Below, piece by piece: positions 48,101 through 60,518 of a stretch of 64,000 nt of DNA. The notes under the pieces were generated by a model. It searched no databases, was not told where the DNA came from, and was given only the letters and a program-made list of their open reading frames with translations. This stretch comes from Climacium dendroides (lineage: Eukaryota; Streptophyta; Bryopsida; Hypnales; Climaciaceae). A program made the translations under genes and the position numbers. The stretch is taken from NCBI GenBank assembly GCA_950106755.1, contig OX467092.1, positions 26,364,582 through 26,428,581 of the forward strand, in the 5' to 3' direction. Position 1 is the stretch's first letter. Each line of letters starts with the position of its first letter.

Positions 48101-51100
48101 ATAATCTTTATTACTAGTGAAGTAATATCTCAATCTTTGTTTTTGAATCACCAATGTAAAATATATGAGTACAAGACATTCTCAAAAGTGTTTTAATAGT
48201 CTTTGTAACTACATATCAAAGTCAAGACTAAAGATGTATTACATGATGTAAAGAAATATTTTAAATTGTTGTTGAAAAGGTTTTGTATGTCATTTGTGTA
48301 TAGTGGAGTAAGCTTAGAGGAAAGTGTGGATGAAGCAAGTGCAATTGCGGAAAATTTATTAGATGAACCCACTTTTAAGGTGTGTTTTAGATCACCATTA
48401 TTCTTTTCAAATGATGAATTATCTAGTAATAGTAGTATCAACAATCCAAAGATTCAAACAAAACCATAATGTTTGAAAATTGAAAAGAATCATATTATTC
48501 TTTTATGGCATTGGTGAAATTGCAAGAAAGACTAAAATATTATTTTTGTACACCTTCTAGGCAAGAGTGTTTGTCAAGCATAACTTTGAGAGTAATATTC
48601 CAATATTACTGTATTCACAACTGTATTTCAAACCAAAGGTGGATATAGGCATTGTAAATTTGTGTCTAAATTTTTATTTTTTGATAGTAAATATTAATTT
48701 TTGAAGGTGTGTCACACTTGCAATTTTATGGGATTTAAATACTATCGAGTGAAATATTTTCTAAGGAATTTAGAGTTGAAATTTTGATGAAGAGGATTTT
48801 CTAGTAGAATAACAGCTATTGTATGACAAAAATTTTAAAAGATAATATTTTGGTGGTTTTGTTTTCTTGAGATTTTGCACTTTCTTAATTTTCTATGTAG
48901 AGAATTATTTTATACTTGAACTTCTTATAATACAATTTCTTTATAAGTCTATAAGTTTTTTTATTTTTAGTTTAAAAAAACTTTTTTTAAAGTATTGAGC
49001 AAAATTTAATATTAAGAAATGGAGAAAACACAAAAAATCAACCATTGAACATCAACGCTCAACTTTGGCTACTATAATTCTTGAATGTTGTTACTAGTTT
49101 ATTTATATTAAATTTTTTTTATTGTTGAAGGATTTGGCTAAGACAAATTGTTGCAACTCCAACAAAAAAGAGTTTGGAACTCAAACATTGCCCTTAGGCA
49201 AAAACACAATGGTGAAGAAATTAGATAAGAAAATCTCTTGCAAAACTCCTGATCTGAGACCACCTCCTAAATATCGTGAGTTATTCTATTCATGCCTCTT
49301 TAATATGTGTCTGATCTTATTCTTCTATCAACCATCACAATGGAATATAGAAGACTATTATAAAATTTGAAACACTTAAAATAAAGCAACCAATGTTTTT
49401 ATTTTTCTTGTAAATTCAACAATACTTGCAATGATATTGTGCAAGAAATGTTGAGTTAGTTTGCATTTTGAATAAGATTTAGAAAACTTGTATCATAGAT
49501 CTCAATATGGCACTCTCTACTTTAATACTTAAACGACATTTGATGGTCTAGTAGGCAATCCAAGGGGGAATCAAAATCTACTAGAACTAGGGCATTGGTC
49601 TTGTTCCTTCTCCAAGTTTATTTGGTCAATGAACAAAACTTTGACTTTGCAACCTAAATGCAATACTTAGCAAGCTTAATTCACTTATTGAAGTAGGTCT
49701 ATTTGATTGAAACATTCAAGAAAAATCCTGAAGCTACTTTTTGTCCAAGATTCATATAAAATTAGTCTTGGCCTATTGTTTAAGGATTAAATGCACAAAA
49801 TAATTGTCTTAATCATCTTTCCAAATCTTTAAATTTTTTCTTGTTTTTTTGTATTTTCCAAATATAGTTTATTTGCAAGCATATTGCGCATGCATCAAAG
49901 GTCATCTAAACCTGACTACAACATTTGGCCATTGAGTCTTGGTTGTGAGTAGGTCATGGAGCTTATAGTAAAAAAAATGAGAAGAAGCATGGACTATTGT
50001 CAGTTGTATTTCCATGGTGGCATCCAAAAAATGCTTCCAAATCTCCAACACCAACTAATGGGAAGCATGATGGTCAGCCCTATTGCCAAAACATTATTTG
50101 GCTCGAAGATGAATTTTCTCTTTTTATTTTTTTTACATATCAATTCACTTTTTGAACAAGTACATTCATCTTGTGATTGTGGTGGCTCATTGCACATGCA
50201 ATTGGAGCAAAACCTTCTACAACCTCTATGGTTGATATACCACATTCATGCTCTTGAATTTATCAATCCCATTTTACATGTTTCAATTTTCAACTCATTG
50301 ATTCAAATTTGTCTGTCAAAAAGTGAATAATTTTTAACCATTATGAAGTTGCAAACTTCATGATTCACAATGGGTTTATGTGGCTTTGTAAATAGTGCAT
50401 AGATATGAAACAAATAAATATTAAATTATTATGGATGTGTAATGAACAGATGCATTCATTCCAACAATGATAGCTCCAAATATGCTCTCTAATATAGCAA
50501 GAGATGATACTTATATGCATGTTTTACCAACAATATCATATAAGAATGAATCATCAACATTACTACCAATCACAACACATCCAAAGTGTCATTCAAATGA
50601 TCTACATTCACTTTTAAAGAACAACAAATCAAGAAAAGTAGCAATGACATTTAATGATTATCCAATTAGGCAATCAATAATAGTTGAACATCCTCAAACG
50701 TTCTTGAAATTACTTCCTACTTTTCATAATCAAGAGGGACAATTACCAAATTCACCAATGCATGAAAATAGTAAACCTTCATTTCCAACTCCGAAAATAA
50801 AAAATGTTAATTTATTTCCTCCTATGATACAAGCTTCATTTCAAAATCCCATTACAAATGGAAATTTGAGGCATGCAAATGCAAATCATTGTGAATTTCA
50901 AAATATTTGCGTAGGCATGAAACAAAATACTTTATTACAAAATGGACTAATTCAAAATATTGAAAATCAAACCAAGAAGGATAATAATGATTATCGAAAT
51001 TTGAATTTGCAAGTTGGAGCACTAATTAAAGAACACAATGAAGCAATAAACAATGGTAATCAAATAATACAAATTCAAAATAATAATCAACAAGATTTAA

Positions 51101-54100
51101 ATAGCCAATTTGGTGCATTAATGAGAGAATTTAATGAATCAAAGAACCTCGTTGCCATACAAAGTGAGGAAAAGAACCCAAGAAATCTAAATATGAATAA
51201 TGAACAAGCAATAAGTGAACAAAAATTAAGGACTGAAGTCTACAATGAAAAAATGATGAATGATGAATATAACTATGAAAGATTTGATAAGGAGAATTTT
51301 GTTGATTATAGTGACTATGAGACATTAAATTTTGAGAATAATGAGCAATTTTCAAGTTTATTTGATAATGGTCATGAACAAGAACAAAATGTTGAAAGCA
51401 ATGAACAAATAACACAGAATGAAGAAGTGAAAAAATTCCAGAAAAAGACAATAGTAAAAGAACAAATTGATAATTATAGTCAATTGAACAACTTTCAAAA
51501 TAATGAATATAGAGTAAAAAACCATGGCAACAATAATAATGAAATTAAAAATAATGAAAATGATGAACAACCATCAGAGGTTCAAAATGATAATTGTAAT
51601 AAACTCAAAATATTTCAAAATAATATACAAATGCCAAATATACTTAATAAAGGTCATGATGAAACTGAAGGCTTTCAAAATATTAATGGAGAGAAAATAA
51701 AGGTTCTTGGTGCTTTCAATGCTTTTAGACCTTTAAATGGGTTAAGTAATTTCTGCAATTTAAATCCAAAGGAATTAAAAATTCAAAGAGAAAATGAATT
51801 GTTTGCAAAGATGGAGAAAATATATCAAAGAAATAAAAAGCTAGAAATAAGTGATGATAAACAATCAGGCAATAATAAAAAGAATGATGAACAATTTTCA
51901 AAACTTGAAAGAATAAATTATGAAGAATCACTTAGGATTCAAGAAAAAGTAGATGTTTTCAATAATGAAGAGGAAGTTATAAAGGCATATAATATAAACA
52001 TAAAACACACACAAAACAATTTGTCACCAAAAGATGATGAATATGGATTAAACAATTACATTGAACCAATATCTAGTCATTCAACATCAAATGACATTGA
52101 CTTTAATTTAAATACAACATCAAATCCTATAGCATTATCAAAAAAACAAAAATGGTTACCACAAAAATTTAGGGAAGAAAATGAACCAATGGCAAGATTT
52201 CGAGTATTAAAAAATGAAACTCGTAAGCAATCATTAATAGATCAACCTCCTTCATCCAAAAAAACTCATGTTTCTATTCAAGAGAAAATTGCTCAAGCAG
52301 CTAAACAAGCAATAGACGATTTGGTTCCAGAGCCTTTAACGGAATCTCAAATGTCAGAATCAACACTTCTTCTAAAACTAGTTGATATTTATCATGTTCA
52401 ATGTTTGTACAGCAAAGAATGGAAGTTACGTGATAAAGCATTTCAATATTTTATTCAAGAAATAAACAATGAAAAAGTATTTAGTGATGCACTTGAAGTA
52501 TTTAGGTAAATATTCAAAAGGTTTTGAATCCTAAAATTATTGTAACTAGTTTTTATCATTAAAAAGACAAATAAATACATTTTAAAATATTAAAAATTGA
52601 AACTAACAAATAGTATATAGGAGCAAAAATATTCAAAAAATTAAATTGAATAAATTTATTATAATTTTTTTTGTTTATAATATAATTTTTCAAAATAATA
52701 CTTCAAATTCAATATATATGTATTAAATAATATATTTTTAAATAAATATAAAAATATTTAGGATAATGAACAAAGTAATTTTGAAAGGTTTATATGACAA
52801 AGTATCCAACATATTCAATATTGCTCTACAGGTTTGTATTTATTTGATATTATTTAAAAATTAAAAACTTTAAAATAATAAAAATAATAACATTATATTT
52901 TATACAACATTTTCAACTTTTGCAAGTAGCTAAGGTCTTAATTGCATGTACATTGATTCAATTGAGCTGATTTTTTACCACCCTCACAACTTAGAGTCTA
53001 GTTTAGAATTGCCAAGGTGAGACCAAAATTTTCATTTGGAAAGAATCCAATTCAATAATAACCAAATTGTATGCAACTATGACCTTCCAAGTTTTCATTT
53101 CAACAAATTTATAAGTTGATTGAATTGAAATGCACTTAAAACATAAATACAAAAAGGACCAAAAGAGGGATGGTATGTAACACAATGCTAAACTTTACAT
53201 TAAAATTTTAGCATCTATATAACTTATTTTGATATTTAATTATAAAATAAATAATAAGCACTACTACTATTATGATACATATGTGTATAATTATATACAA
53301 TTTCATATTAGAATCAACTATTTTTAAGATCTATATATGTTTTGTAGTTATCTCGCGATTTTATTACTCGATATGCAAGTGGAATCCCACCAACTGATCT
53401 TCGAAACTATGTTAATGACTTGATTAATATTCTAATAGAGAAATTAGGTGACTCAAATTCACGTATTAGGGAGGCAGCCACTGAAGCTTTAATGTTTCTA
53501 GCAGCCAAAAAAGAAATTGGACTACCAATAATTGCTAATTCTCTTTTAAGGCCACCAAAAAATCAAGTTAATAATATTGACTATTCTTTATATGAAATAT
53601 TAAACATAAAAAATCTTTGAAGTTATAATTTTATCATTTTAATTCATTTAATTTTTTTAAAGTTTCAAAATTACTATGAAAATTAGTGCTATAAAATATA
53701 AATATAATTGAAATAAAATGGAAGATATTAATATAAATAGTATTTAGTTTTTAATTATATTTTTGATTTATTTTAATAGATTTATTTACTATTCTATGTG
53801 GTTATCTACTTTGTACTTGAAATTAATACATGGTTTTATCAAAAATTATTTAAAATTATATATTTGATATCTTAGACTATATGGAGACCAATTTTAGGGC
53901 GTTTACAATTAATTTTAGTTGCAATTCCTACTTTTGGGTTACATCCACCAAACAAAATGGGATTACAAATTGAACCTCTGATGTTTTTCATTGATCAAGC
54001 ATTCAATAATGCTAATGGAGATGTTAGAAATATTGCTGTAAAGGTTACAACAGAGGTTTATAGACTTATGGGATCTCCTATTGAAAAATACTTAAAAAAT

Positions 54101-54817
54101 GTTAAGCCTCTTGTTCGTGAGGTTTGTATAAATAGGATAAATTATTATATATAGGGAGAAGCAAATAATTATATAAAAATATTTAAAATAAAATAATAGA
54201 AAATCATAAAATATCTATTATATATAAAAAACATTCAAATCAAATTTAAAATTTATATACATTCATAATTTTTTTTTATATAATTATTTATATAATTATA
54301 TATCTAAACATCATATATTAACATTTATTTTTGCACTTATGTAAATTTATATTGATAGGTGTTGACAAAAAATTTTGAGAAAATTTCTGAAGAAGTTCAA
54401 CTTCACCAAGTAAATACCTACAAAGAAGATTCATGTTTTAATATTTCTCTAACTCCACCACGGAGTGCTTTTTATATAACAAAAACTAATTATGATGAAC
54501 ACTTTGTAAATCGTCCAAAAAAAAGTCATAATATTATAGGCAAAATAAGTTCAAGCTCATCATATAAAAATGAAAATAAGATTGAACAAGTTTTGCTTGG
54601 ACAAGATCCATTTTGTTCAATTTATCAAGAAAAATGTATAGGAAATAAAGATCCCCCAAAAAATCATGATCAAAATTCCCTTGTCATTTTTCCAAATAAA
54701 AAATTAATAAAGAATACTAATAAACTTCAACCTTTAGGATTTCCAAACCCTCCCAAACTTACACAAGTAATATCTAATGGTCATGAGAAACAAAATATTG
54801 CATTAAGAGAGGATTAA
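45154..54817 (+). CDS. CEP104: CEP104/FAP256-like ciliary tip protein, 17 exons
   Basis: Exons: 45154-45309, 45512-45576, 45760-45847, 45977-46056, 46393-46531, 46728-46828, 47008-47142, 47299-47361, 47523-47630, 47965-48047, 48304-48379, 49131-49275, 50450-52505, 52762-52831, 53348-53566, 53876-54121, 54359-54817; about 1429 residues. Exons 1-6 give the N-terminal CEP104 domain ('CCYPQEIVLEL', 'QARELKSVCID', 'HLNDYNTYNQV'). Exons 8-10 give the coiled coil ('EDYDEAKRLK', 'AVENEDYDTAKS'). Exon 13 is an Asn-rich insert of about 600 residues leading into the TOG domain ('KLGDSNSRIREAATEALMFL', 'NNANGDVRNIAVKVTTEVYR'; about residues 1020-1277). CEP104 binds tubulin through TOG and caps growing axoneme ends at ciliary tips; in plants this means motile sperm. 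The zinc fingers of animal CEP104 are missing. Intron 2 starts with GC. Exon 7 is one base short for phase. Of several in-frame Met codons the first was taken. Confidence 0.88.
48519..49010. mobile_element. Partial TIR-element copy inside CEP104 intron 11
   Basis: ATTGCAAGAAAGACT at the left matches the left end of the element at 32679. 'gagattttgcactttt' and 'tagagaatt' further in match its interior in the same order. The right end is missing or too diverged to see. It lies wholly within the intron 48380-49130. Confidence 0.45.
50610..52270 (+). repeat. Asn-rich low-complexity coding region within CEP104 exon 13
   Basis: The frame stays open for more than 550 codons dominated by Asn, Lys, Glu, Gln and Ile, written mainly with AAT, AAA, GAA and CAA. 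It has many 'NN' and 'NNE' clusters but no perfect repeat. It sits between the coiled coil and the TOG domain and is probably disordered. Confidence 0.85.
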
Positions 54818-57800
54818 AATACAATGACATCTTCACCTTCAAATATCTCAGGTGTTTTATAATTTTTATTTTATTTAAATTAATAAAAATTTAGAACTAT
54901 CAATTTCAAATAAACCTTGTGAATGTACTATTTATTATTTTTTAATATTTGAACTTGATTGATTTTTTGACAATAAAATTGAAATAGATTTTTTTTTAAA
55001 TTGAAAAGTCGTGAAGTTTAAAGAGATATATGAAGCTTCTAAATTTTAATTTAATTTATCCCCTAAGAACTATAGAAATTCATATTCAAAATGATGAATA
55101 ATCAACAAGCCTTCTCATCCTTTCAGAGCAACGATTGAATTTTTAAAAGACAACCTTTTCTTCAACCAATTTGATGAAATCAACATAAAAAATTTATTTG
55201 TATAAAGATATAAGCAACAACAAAGAAAATTTCAAAAGGTAATTCAAATTTCAAAAGGTTAACATTTTGAAAATTTGTGTACAAAATTCATAATTTTAAT
55301 GATATATCAATATACATAAAGATATAATTTCAACAATTTAAAATGCAGTAAATATGATTTTTTTGGGTAAAATTACTATATTTTTTCTTCATTTACAATA
55401 GAATTTTGATCATATTTAATTAGTAGAAGTTAATTTTTGAATTGTTGTGATATGTGATCCAGATTGAAGTCAATTTGTTGTATTGCTATATATCATGGAT
55501 TAATAACTTGTCACATCTTTGATATTGAAGGTATTTATTTTTCACTATAAATAATTAGTTAAAATATTTATTTCAAATTTCAAATTTCAAATCAAATTTT
55601 TTCTCATACATTAGTTTATATTTATGAAGTTGTTTTTAATACTTTGAACCATCAAATTCAGTTTTAATTAGATTTTATAAATAATTTTGAATATTCTATA
55701 ATAAATTTTATTATTCTATTTTATTAAATTCATAAAAACATTATAAGGTGTTTTGATACAAAGGATTTTATAAATTATGATTTCAATAGTTTTCAAATAT
55801 TTTGCACTATAGGTGAATTTTTAAACACTCAATGAATTTTTGAAAAAATATTTATATAATAATTTTCTATTGTAAATAATATGCAATTTTATTTTATTTA
55901 GCAATGTCTTTAGATGGTTATCATTCATAACTATAAGACAAGTTGAATCAAAATTGATTTTACTACAAGATAAGTTGAATCAAAGTTGGTTTTAAACTGC
56001 AAGACAAGAATTGGTTATAAATTGCAAGATAAGTTGAATCAAAATTGGTTGTAAACTAAAGACAAATTAAAATTCTTTTGGCAAAAGACTAATGCAAACT
56101 ATAAGTTTGATTTGTGTTGGCCTCCAAATGGTTGAAAGTATTATTGTGGGCATTGTCAAACATGAAAAAAAATGAAATTATTATATTCCTTAAGTTTTGA
56201 AAGTAAAATCAAAGTAATAAAAGACTTGATTTTCAAGTCTTGCAATAAATCATCTTTTCAATTCCAAATAATCAAATTATACAAATCAAATATAATCATA
56301 TTATACTATATAATATATTAGACTTGAATTAAATTTACAAATCATTTTTGATCTCATCAAAAACTACTTTTATCTTGCTAAAAGCCTCATACAAATTATA
56401 TTATAGAAAGAGCTAGTTGTCAGGTCCATGCCTATATTTTTATTGGCTTTTATAGTTTCTATTGGTGTGTATATATTTTGGATACTTACACAAAGATTTC
56501 AACTTTGTCCTACACAGTATGCATCAATCAAATTATAGTTTGAATGTATAGAAATCTCAAAATATTGATTAACTTAGAACAATTTTATAAATCTTATATT
56601 TTGTGTTGATACAATCTTTGAACAAACATCATGATCTTGAAGATGCCTTGGAAGATGCCCCATCTGAATGTTATAGACATTTTGCAACATCATAGACATT
56701 TAGCAGTGAATGCATCTTTGGAATATGAGCAATTTTACATGGTTAAAAGATTAAAATATTTTGTATACAAACAATATTAAATTATTAATCATCCCAAATC
56801 TTAGTAGTGTAATAAAAGCATTGACTTTTGTTGGCTGGATGAAGTTTAGAATATTACAATATATTTTGAAGAGTAGGTCAAGAATGTATTGACTTGTAGC
56901 TTTAGTACTTTGGATACTAATAGATTATAGAAAACAGGGCCTTGTAGCATTACCAATAACATGTATTATCCCATTCAAGACACTTTGTTCATTGCAAAAC
57001 CCAATGAAAATGTTCCATTAGAGTTTTGCATTCAACTTATAACAGATCTTCTTTAATTATTGAGAGTTGGGCAATAGCCACAATTAAAGTCTTAGATGAC
57101 AATAGTAGAGTGGTATTGCAATAGGAACTTTTACTTTCTACAAGTAAATTATCTATTAAAAAAATTGTTTATTATAGGGCCTTGATGTAATAGTTCTTTT
57201 AGGAAATATCTTAACCGCTTTAGGTGAGTAAGGTAACTACTACATATGCATTTTTTGTTGGTTTAGAAGTAGTGAAGAGACTCTTTTGGGCCATTTGGGT
57301 AAGATACTTCAAAAATCCATTATAATTTCTATTTTATTAAAAATATACATAATTTCAATTGGACTTCATAACCACATTCTCCCATATTGCCTATATGTGG
57401 TAAAAAATGAAAAATGAAACAATCCTAAGGAATCTAATGACCACACATTGGTCATCTTGCAATCCTAAAGGAAACCAAGGGTTGTAATCCCAAGGAGACC
57501 AAGGATAAACAATCCCAAGGGGGATCAAGGGAAAAATTCAACAATTCCAAGGGATTCAATGACCGCATACACTACTTTTAAATTGCAATAAAAAGAATTT
57601 GAAGGTAAATCTTAACATGACTTTTAATAATCAAACAAACAAGTCTCTATATTTATGTTGAGAAGGATTTGAATTTTGTTTGTGTGGTGATTGGCAAGTT
57701 TATTCTAGTATGGTAAGTATTGACCAGTTTTCTAGAGGAATATCCCCTCATTATATGGCAAAATGGCTACTGTTACGCTCCTTAACGTTGCTTATAGTAC

Positions 57801-58155
57801 TAGGCACTAGAAGATTTTCTTCAACATTATGGAATAATTTCTCCCTAACTACCCAGTGCTTAATGCAATGAGAGGCCTTTGGGGGAGGTCAACCACTATA
57901 CTTCACTTTACAAATATGGTAGTATATAATTCTTAATTTCAAATAACTAATGCTTTTGAAGGAATTTAAAAATAAATAAAATATATGTGATTAAAGTGAT
58001 GTTTTGTAGAGACCAATAAACTACAATGAATTGAGTTTACCTTGTTAGTTTTGATATGTGAGAACATTATGCTTGGGCATTTAATTTACTAAATAAAAGT
58101 ATTTTGAAAAATTAGGAAGTACTTTACATGCTAACTATTGTGTAGAAATTTATCC
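54818..58155. other. No gene recognised
   Basis: Very AT-rich intergenic DNA. Near 55920-56050 there are several variants of 'caagataagttgaatcaaaattggtt'. At 57421-57560 there is a run of AATCCCAAGG-type units. Neither is coding. I see no RNA gene. Confidence 0.35.
57421..57560 (+). repeat. Degenerate tandem array of AATCCCAAGGRGACCAAGG-like units
   Basis: Five to six diverged units (AATCCTAAGGAATC, AATCCTAAAGGAAACC, AATCCCAAGGAGACC, AATCCCAAGGGGGATC, AATTCCAAGGGATTC) occur at irregular spacing of 20-40 bases, with two flanking AATGACC(A/G)CA copies. Confidence 0.6.
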
Positions 58156-58257
58156 CAAAAATCTTGGTAAGTTGGTTCTTTGAAGTAGAAATTAGTTTAG
58201 GGTTTAGGGTTTAGGATTTAGGGTTTCTACTTCAAAAATCTTGGTAAGTTGGTTCTT
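58156..58257. repeat. Interstitial telomeric block inside direct and inverted filler repeats
   Basis: Four TTTAGGG-type units (58196-58226, one with an A for G) are flanked by a 25-base direct repeat starting CAAAAATCTTGGTAAGTTGG (58156-58180 and 58233-58257). Between these, 'tttgaagtagaaa' and 'tttctacttcaaa' form an inverted pair around the telomeric units. The layout looks like a repaired double-strand break with templated filler. Plant-type TTTAGGG supports a plant source. Confidence 0.85.
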
Positions 58258-58544
58258 ACAAAATTATCCATAGAGTGGAGTCATAATGTCCTATTAACAA
58301 TCCATAACTTGTATCTATTAGCACTCAAATATTCACCAATATGGAAAATTTCAAGAAAATGGCGATTATTTTGTGAAAATGGCACAAAGGAGGATTGCAA
58401 AATGAAAGAAATTCATAGAAGGATGACACGGGGTGAAGAAATAAGGGAGTTGTATTGTAATTTGGACTTGTTGGGAATAGAATCGATACATCTATGAGGT
58501 TGACACACCAAGAAGTGTTGTCGTATGTGCTCTTCACTCACGTA

Positions 58545-58595
58545 AATGGCATGCAGGATATCACCATTTTAATGAAATTTTCCATCAATCATGTA
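58545..58595 (+). mobile_element. Partial copy of the fold-back MITE
   Basis: CCATTTTAATGAAATTTTCCA, preceded by a diverged 'ggcatgcaggatatca', matches the right half of the palindromic element at 9595-9750 ('ggcacatggaatattgccattttaatgaaattcccca'). The left half is not found next to it. Confidence 0.5.
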
Positions 58596-58599
58596 TTGA

Positions 58600-59978
58600 C
58601 ACATTACTCTTAATAACATTAACCTTGAAACCCTCTAACATCAAATTTCTAGATGACTAACTAATTAAAATTCAAGTTTCATTTTCATTTGTGCTTGGAT
58701 GAAAGTCATCTTAAATTTGTGGAGATAATTTGCCAAGTTGTTGTCCTATCTAATGGTTGGATTTATTGTTATTGAAGTACATTTAAAAAAATTACAAGTG
58801 TAGAAGTATGTCAAGTAGTTTATCAAACCAAGGCCATATTCATTAAAATGAGACAAAATGGTCATTATGAGAACTTAAGTAGTTAAGTTCCTTCTTTTCA
58901 AAGATAAGTTGTTGAAGGCAAAGATAAATATAGGCAACACTTTCACCAATTAATCAAGAGATGACAAATGTGTAATGGATATGAAGATAAAAGTTTATTG
59001 CATCTTGTTAAAACTTAGAGCAATCACACACTCCAAGAATATGAAGATAAGAAATGGAATCCCACATAGGTGATCAAGAAGTATGTGACATTTATAACAA
59101 GTGGTCACTTTACATTGGAGGACTTGAACTTACTTGAGAATCCAAGTACATATGAAACAATTTATCTCCCTTGTATATATACCTCAATTCCTAAGAAATG
59201 AAATCATTCTTGATAATTCTAATCTTAATAATTCTAATGAGTGAATGCGCTAGTGTAAAAATATAGAGGCCATGTGCATATGAAGCACTTGTCTCTGCCA
59301 AAAAATGTATGTGAATGAATATTCTATTAATAGTAATGACTCCTATGCAAAGTTCAGTATACTCCAAACGAGAACCAATCTGCTAACCTTCCTTCTTGGT
59401 GTAGGAATTGGTCTTTCCTACTTCATTGATTGCCTCCATCACTTTCAACTAGGCCAACCCTCTAAAGATATCCTCATGCTGAGAAGGCTTTGGTTGATCA
59501 CTTGCATAAAGGACATGAACAACCCATCCCCATTTGAATCAATTCTTTCACCTCTCTCCGTCACTTGTGTTCACCTCCGGATATGCCATCGCTAGAAAGG
59601 GATCTACAACCTCAACAAGGCAGTCTTCAAATCAATTTATTCATAGTGCTTATGTACAAATCAACAATTGCAGTCGATTGTGTGTAATTTGACTACGGAA
59701 AATCTAGAGGAGTTTTTTGGTGAGATGTAGGTACTAAGGAAGGTGAAGATTTGCCTCTCACAAATTTGGAAGGGAGGGAGCTGATGATCTCTACAAGGTG
59801 TAAGATCTTACCTATATTAAATGTACTTGACGAGACCTTTTTCTTACAATCTATTTCCAAAGAATTTGCATTGATGTCATTGCTCTATAAAGGATGATAT
59901 GCAACTACTACAAGTGACAACACTCCATCCTTGAAGCAAGGATCTACAATATAGTCTTCCTCATCTAAATATAGCTTC
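58600..59978. other. No gene recognised
   Basis: AT-rich with isolated short frames. 59305-59595 on + is open for 96 codons without a recognisable domain, and minus-strand remnants of the decayed coding region described next may extend into it. Confidence 0.3.
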
Positions 59979-60269
59979 CTATGTGGGGTATTTGAAGTTT
60001 GTAGAGTTGGCAATTGCGAGCGCAATCAACTTGAAATAGAGGCACTCCTCTTTAGAAAGGAGGGTGAGCAAATTGGGGTCCTCACCAATCTCCCTACTTG
60101 GCGGGTTGTCTACCACGCCTTCTTCCACATTCCCCTTCAAGAAGTCGATGGCTGCTGAAGCCGCATCCACGACAGAGCCCAGAAAATAAGGCTTAGAATA
60201 AGAGGACAACATAAAGTTCCTTCCAGTTGAGTTGAACCTCCTTGACATGGGCGCATGCAAACTAGACAA
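59979..60269 (-). pseudogene. Unrecognised coding remnant, 3' piece
   Basis: A 96-codon minus-strand frame containing 'FMLSSYSKPYFLGSVVDAAS', 'AIDFLKGNVEEGVVDNPPSR' and 'LLTLLSKEECLYFKLIALAI'. Its amino-acid use is balanced, unlike random AT-rich frames, and it lies on the same strand and in line with the pieces at 60519-61367 and 62977-64000. I infer one decayed multi-exon or transposon-borne gene; no family is recognised. Confidence 0.35.
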
Positions 60270-60518
60270 TAAGCTCCTAGTGGTTAGCGGCTACCTCTAT
60301 TAGAGCAAGTGCATTACAAATCTTCCAACCTGAAGAAAATTGAAAGTGTAGAACCCTCATACAATTTATCCTCGACCCAAAAATAATAGACTTCTTGTAC
60401 AATGAATATCCTCAACCCAAAGAAAACACAATACTTCCACAATTATCCTTTGCCCAAAAAATTGTATTCACACAATGTACAACAAGTTCTATGATCAACT
60501 GCGACATAGACAAGTCTA

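Noticed and set aside
51131..51931. Minus-strand frames of 68-106 codons within CEP104 exon 13
   Set aside because: They are antisense to the Asn-rich coding stretch (AAT read as ATT gives Ile/Phe/His-rich shadows).
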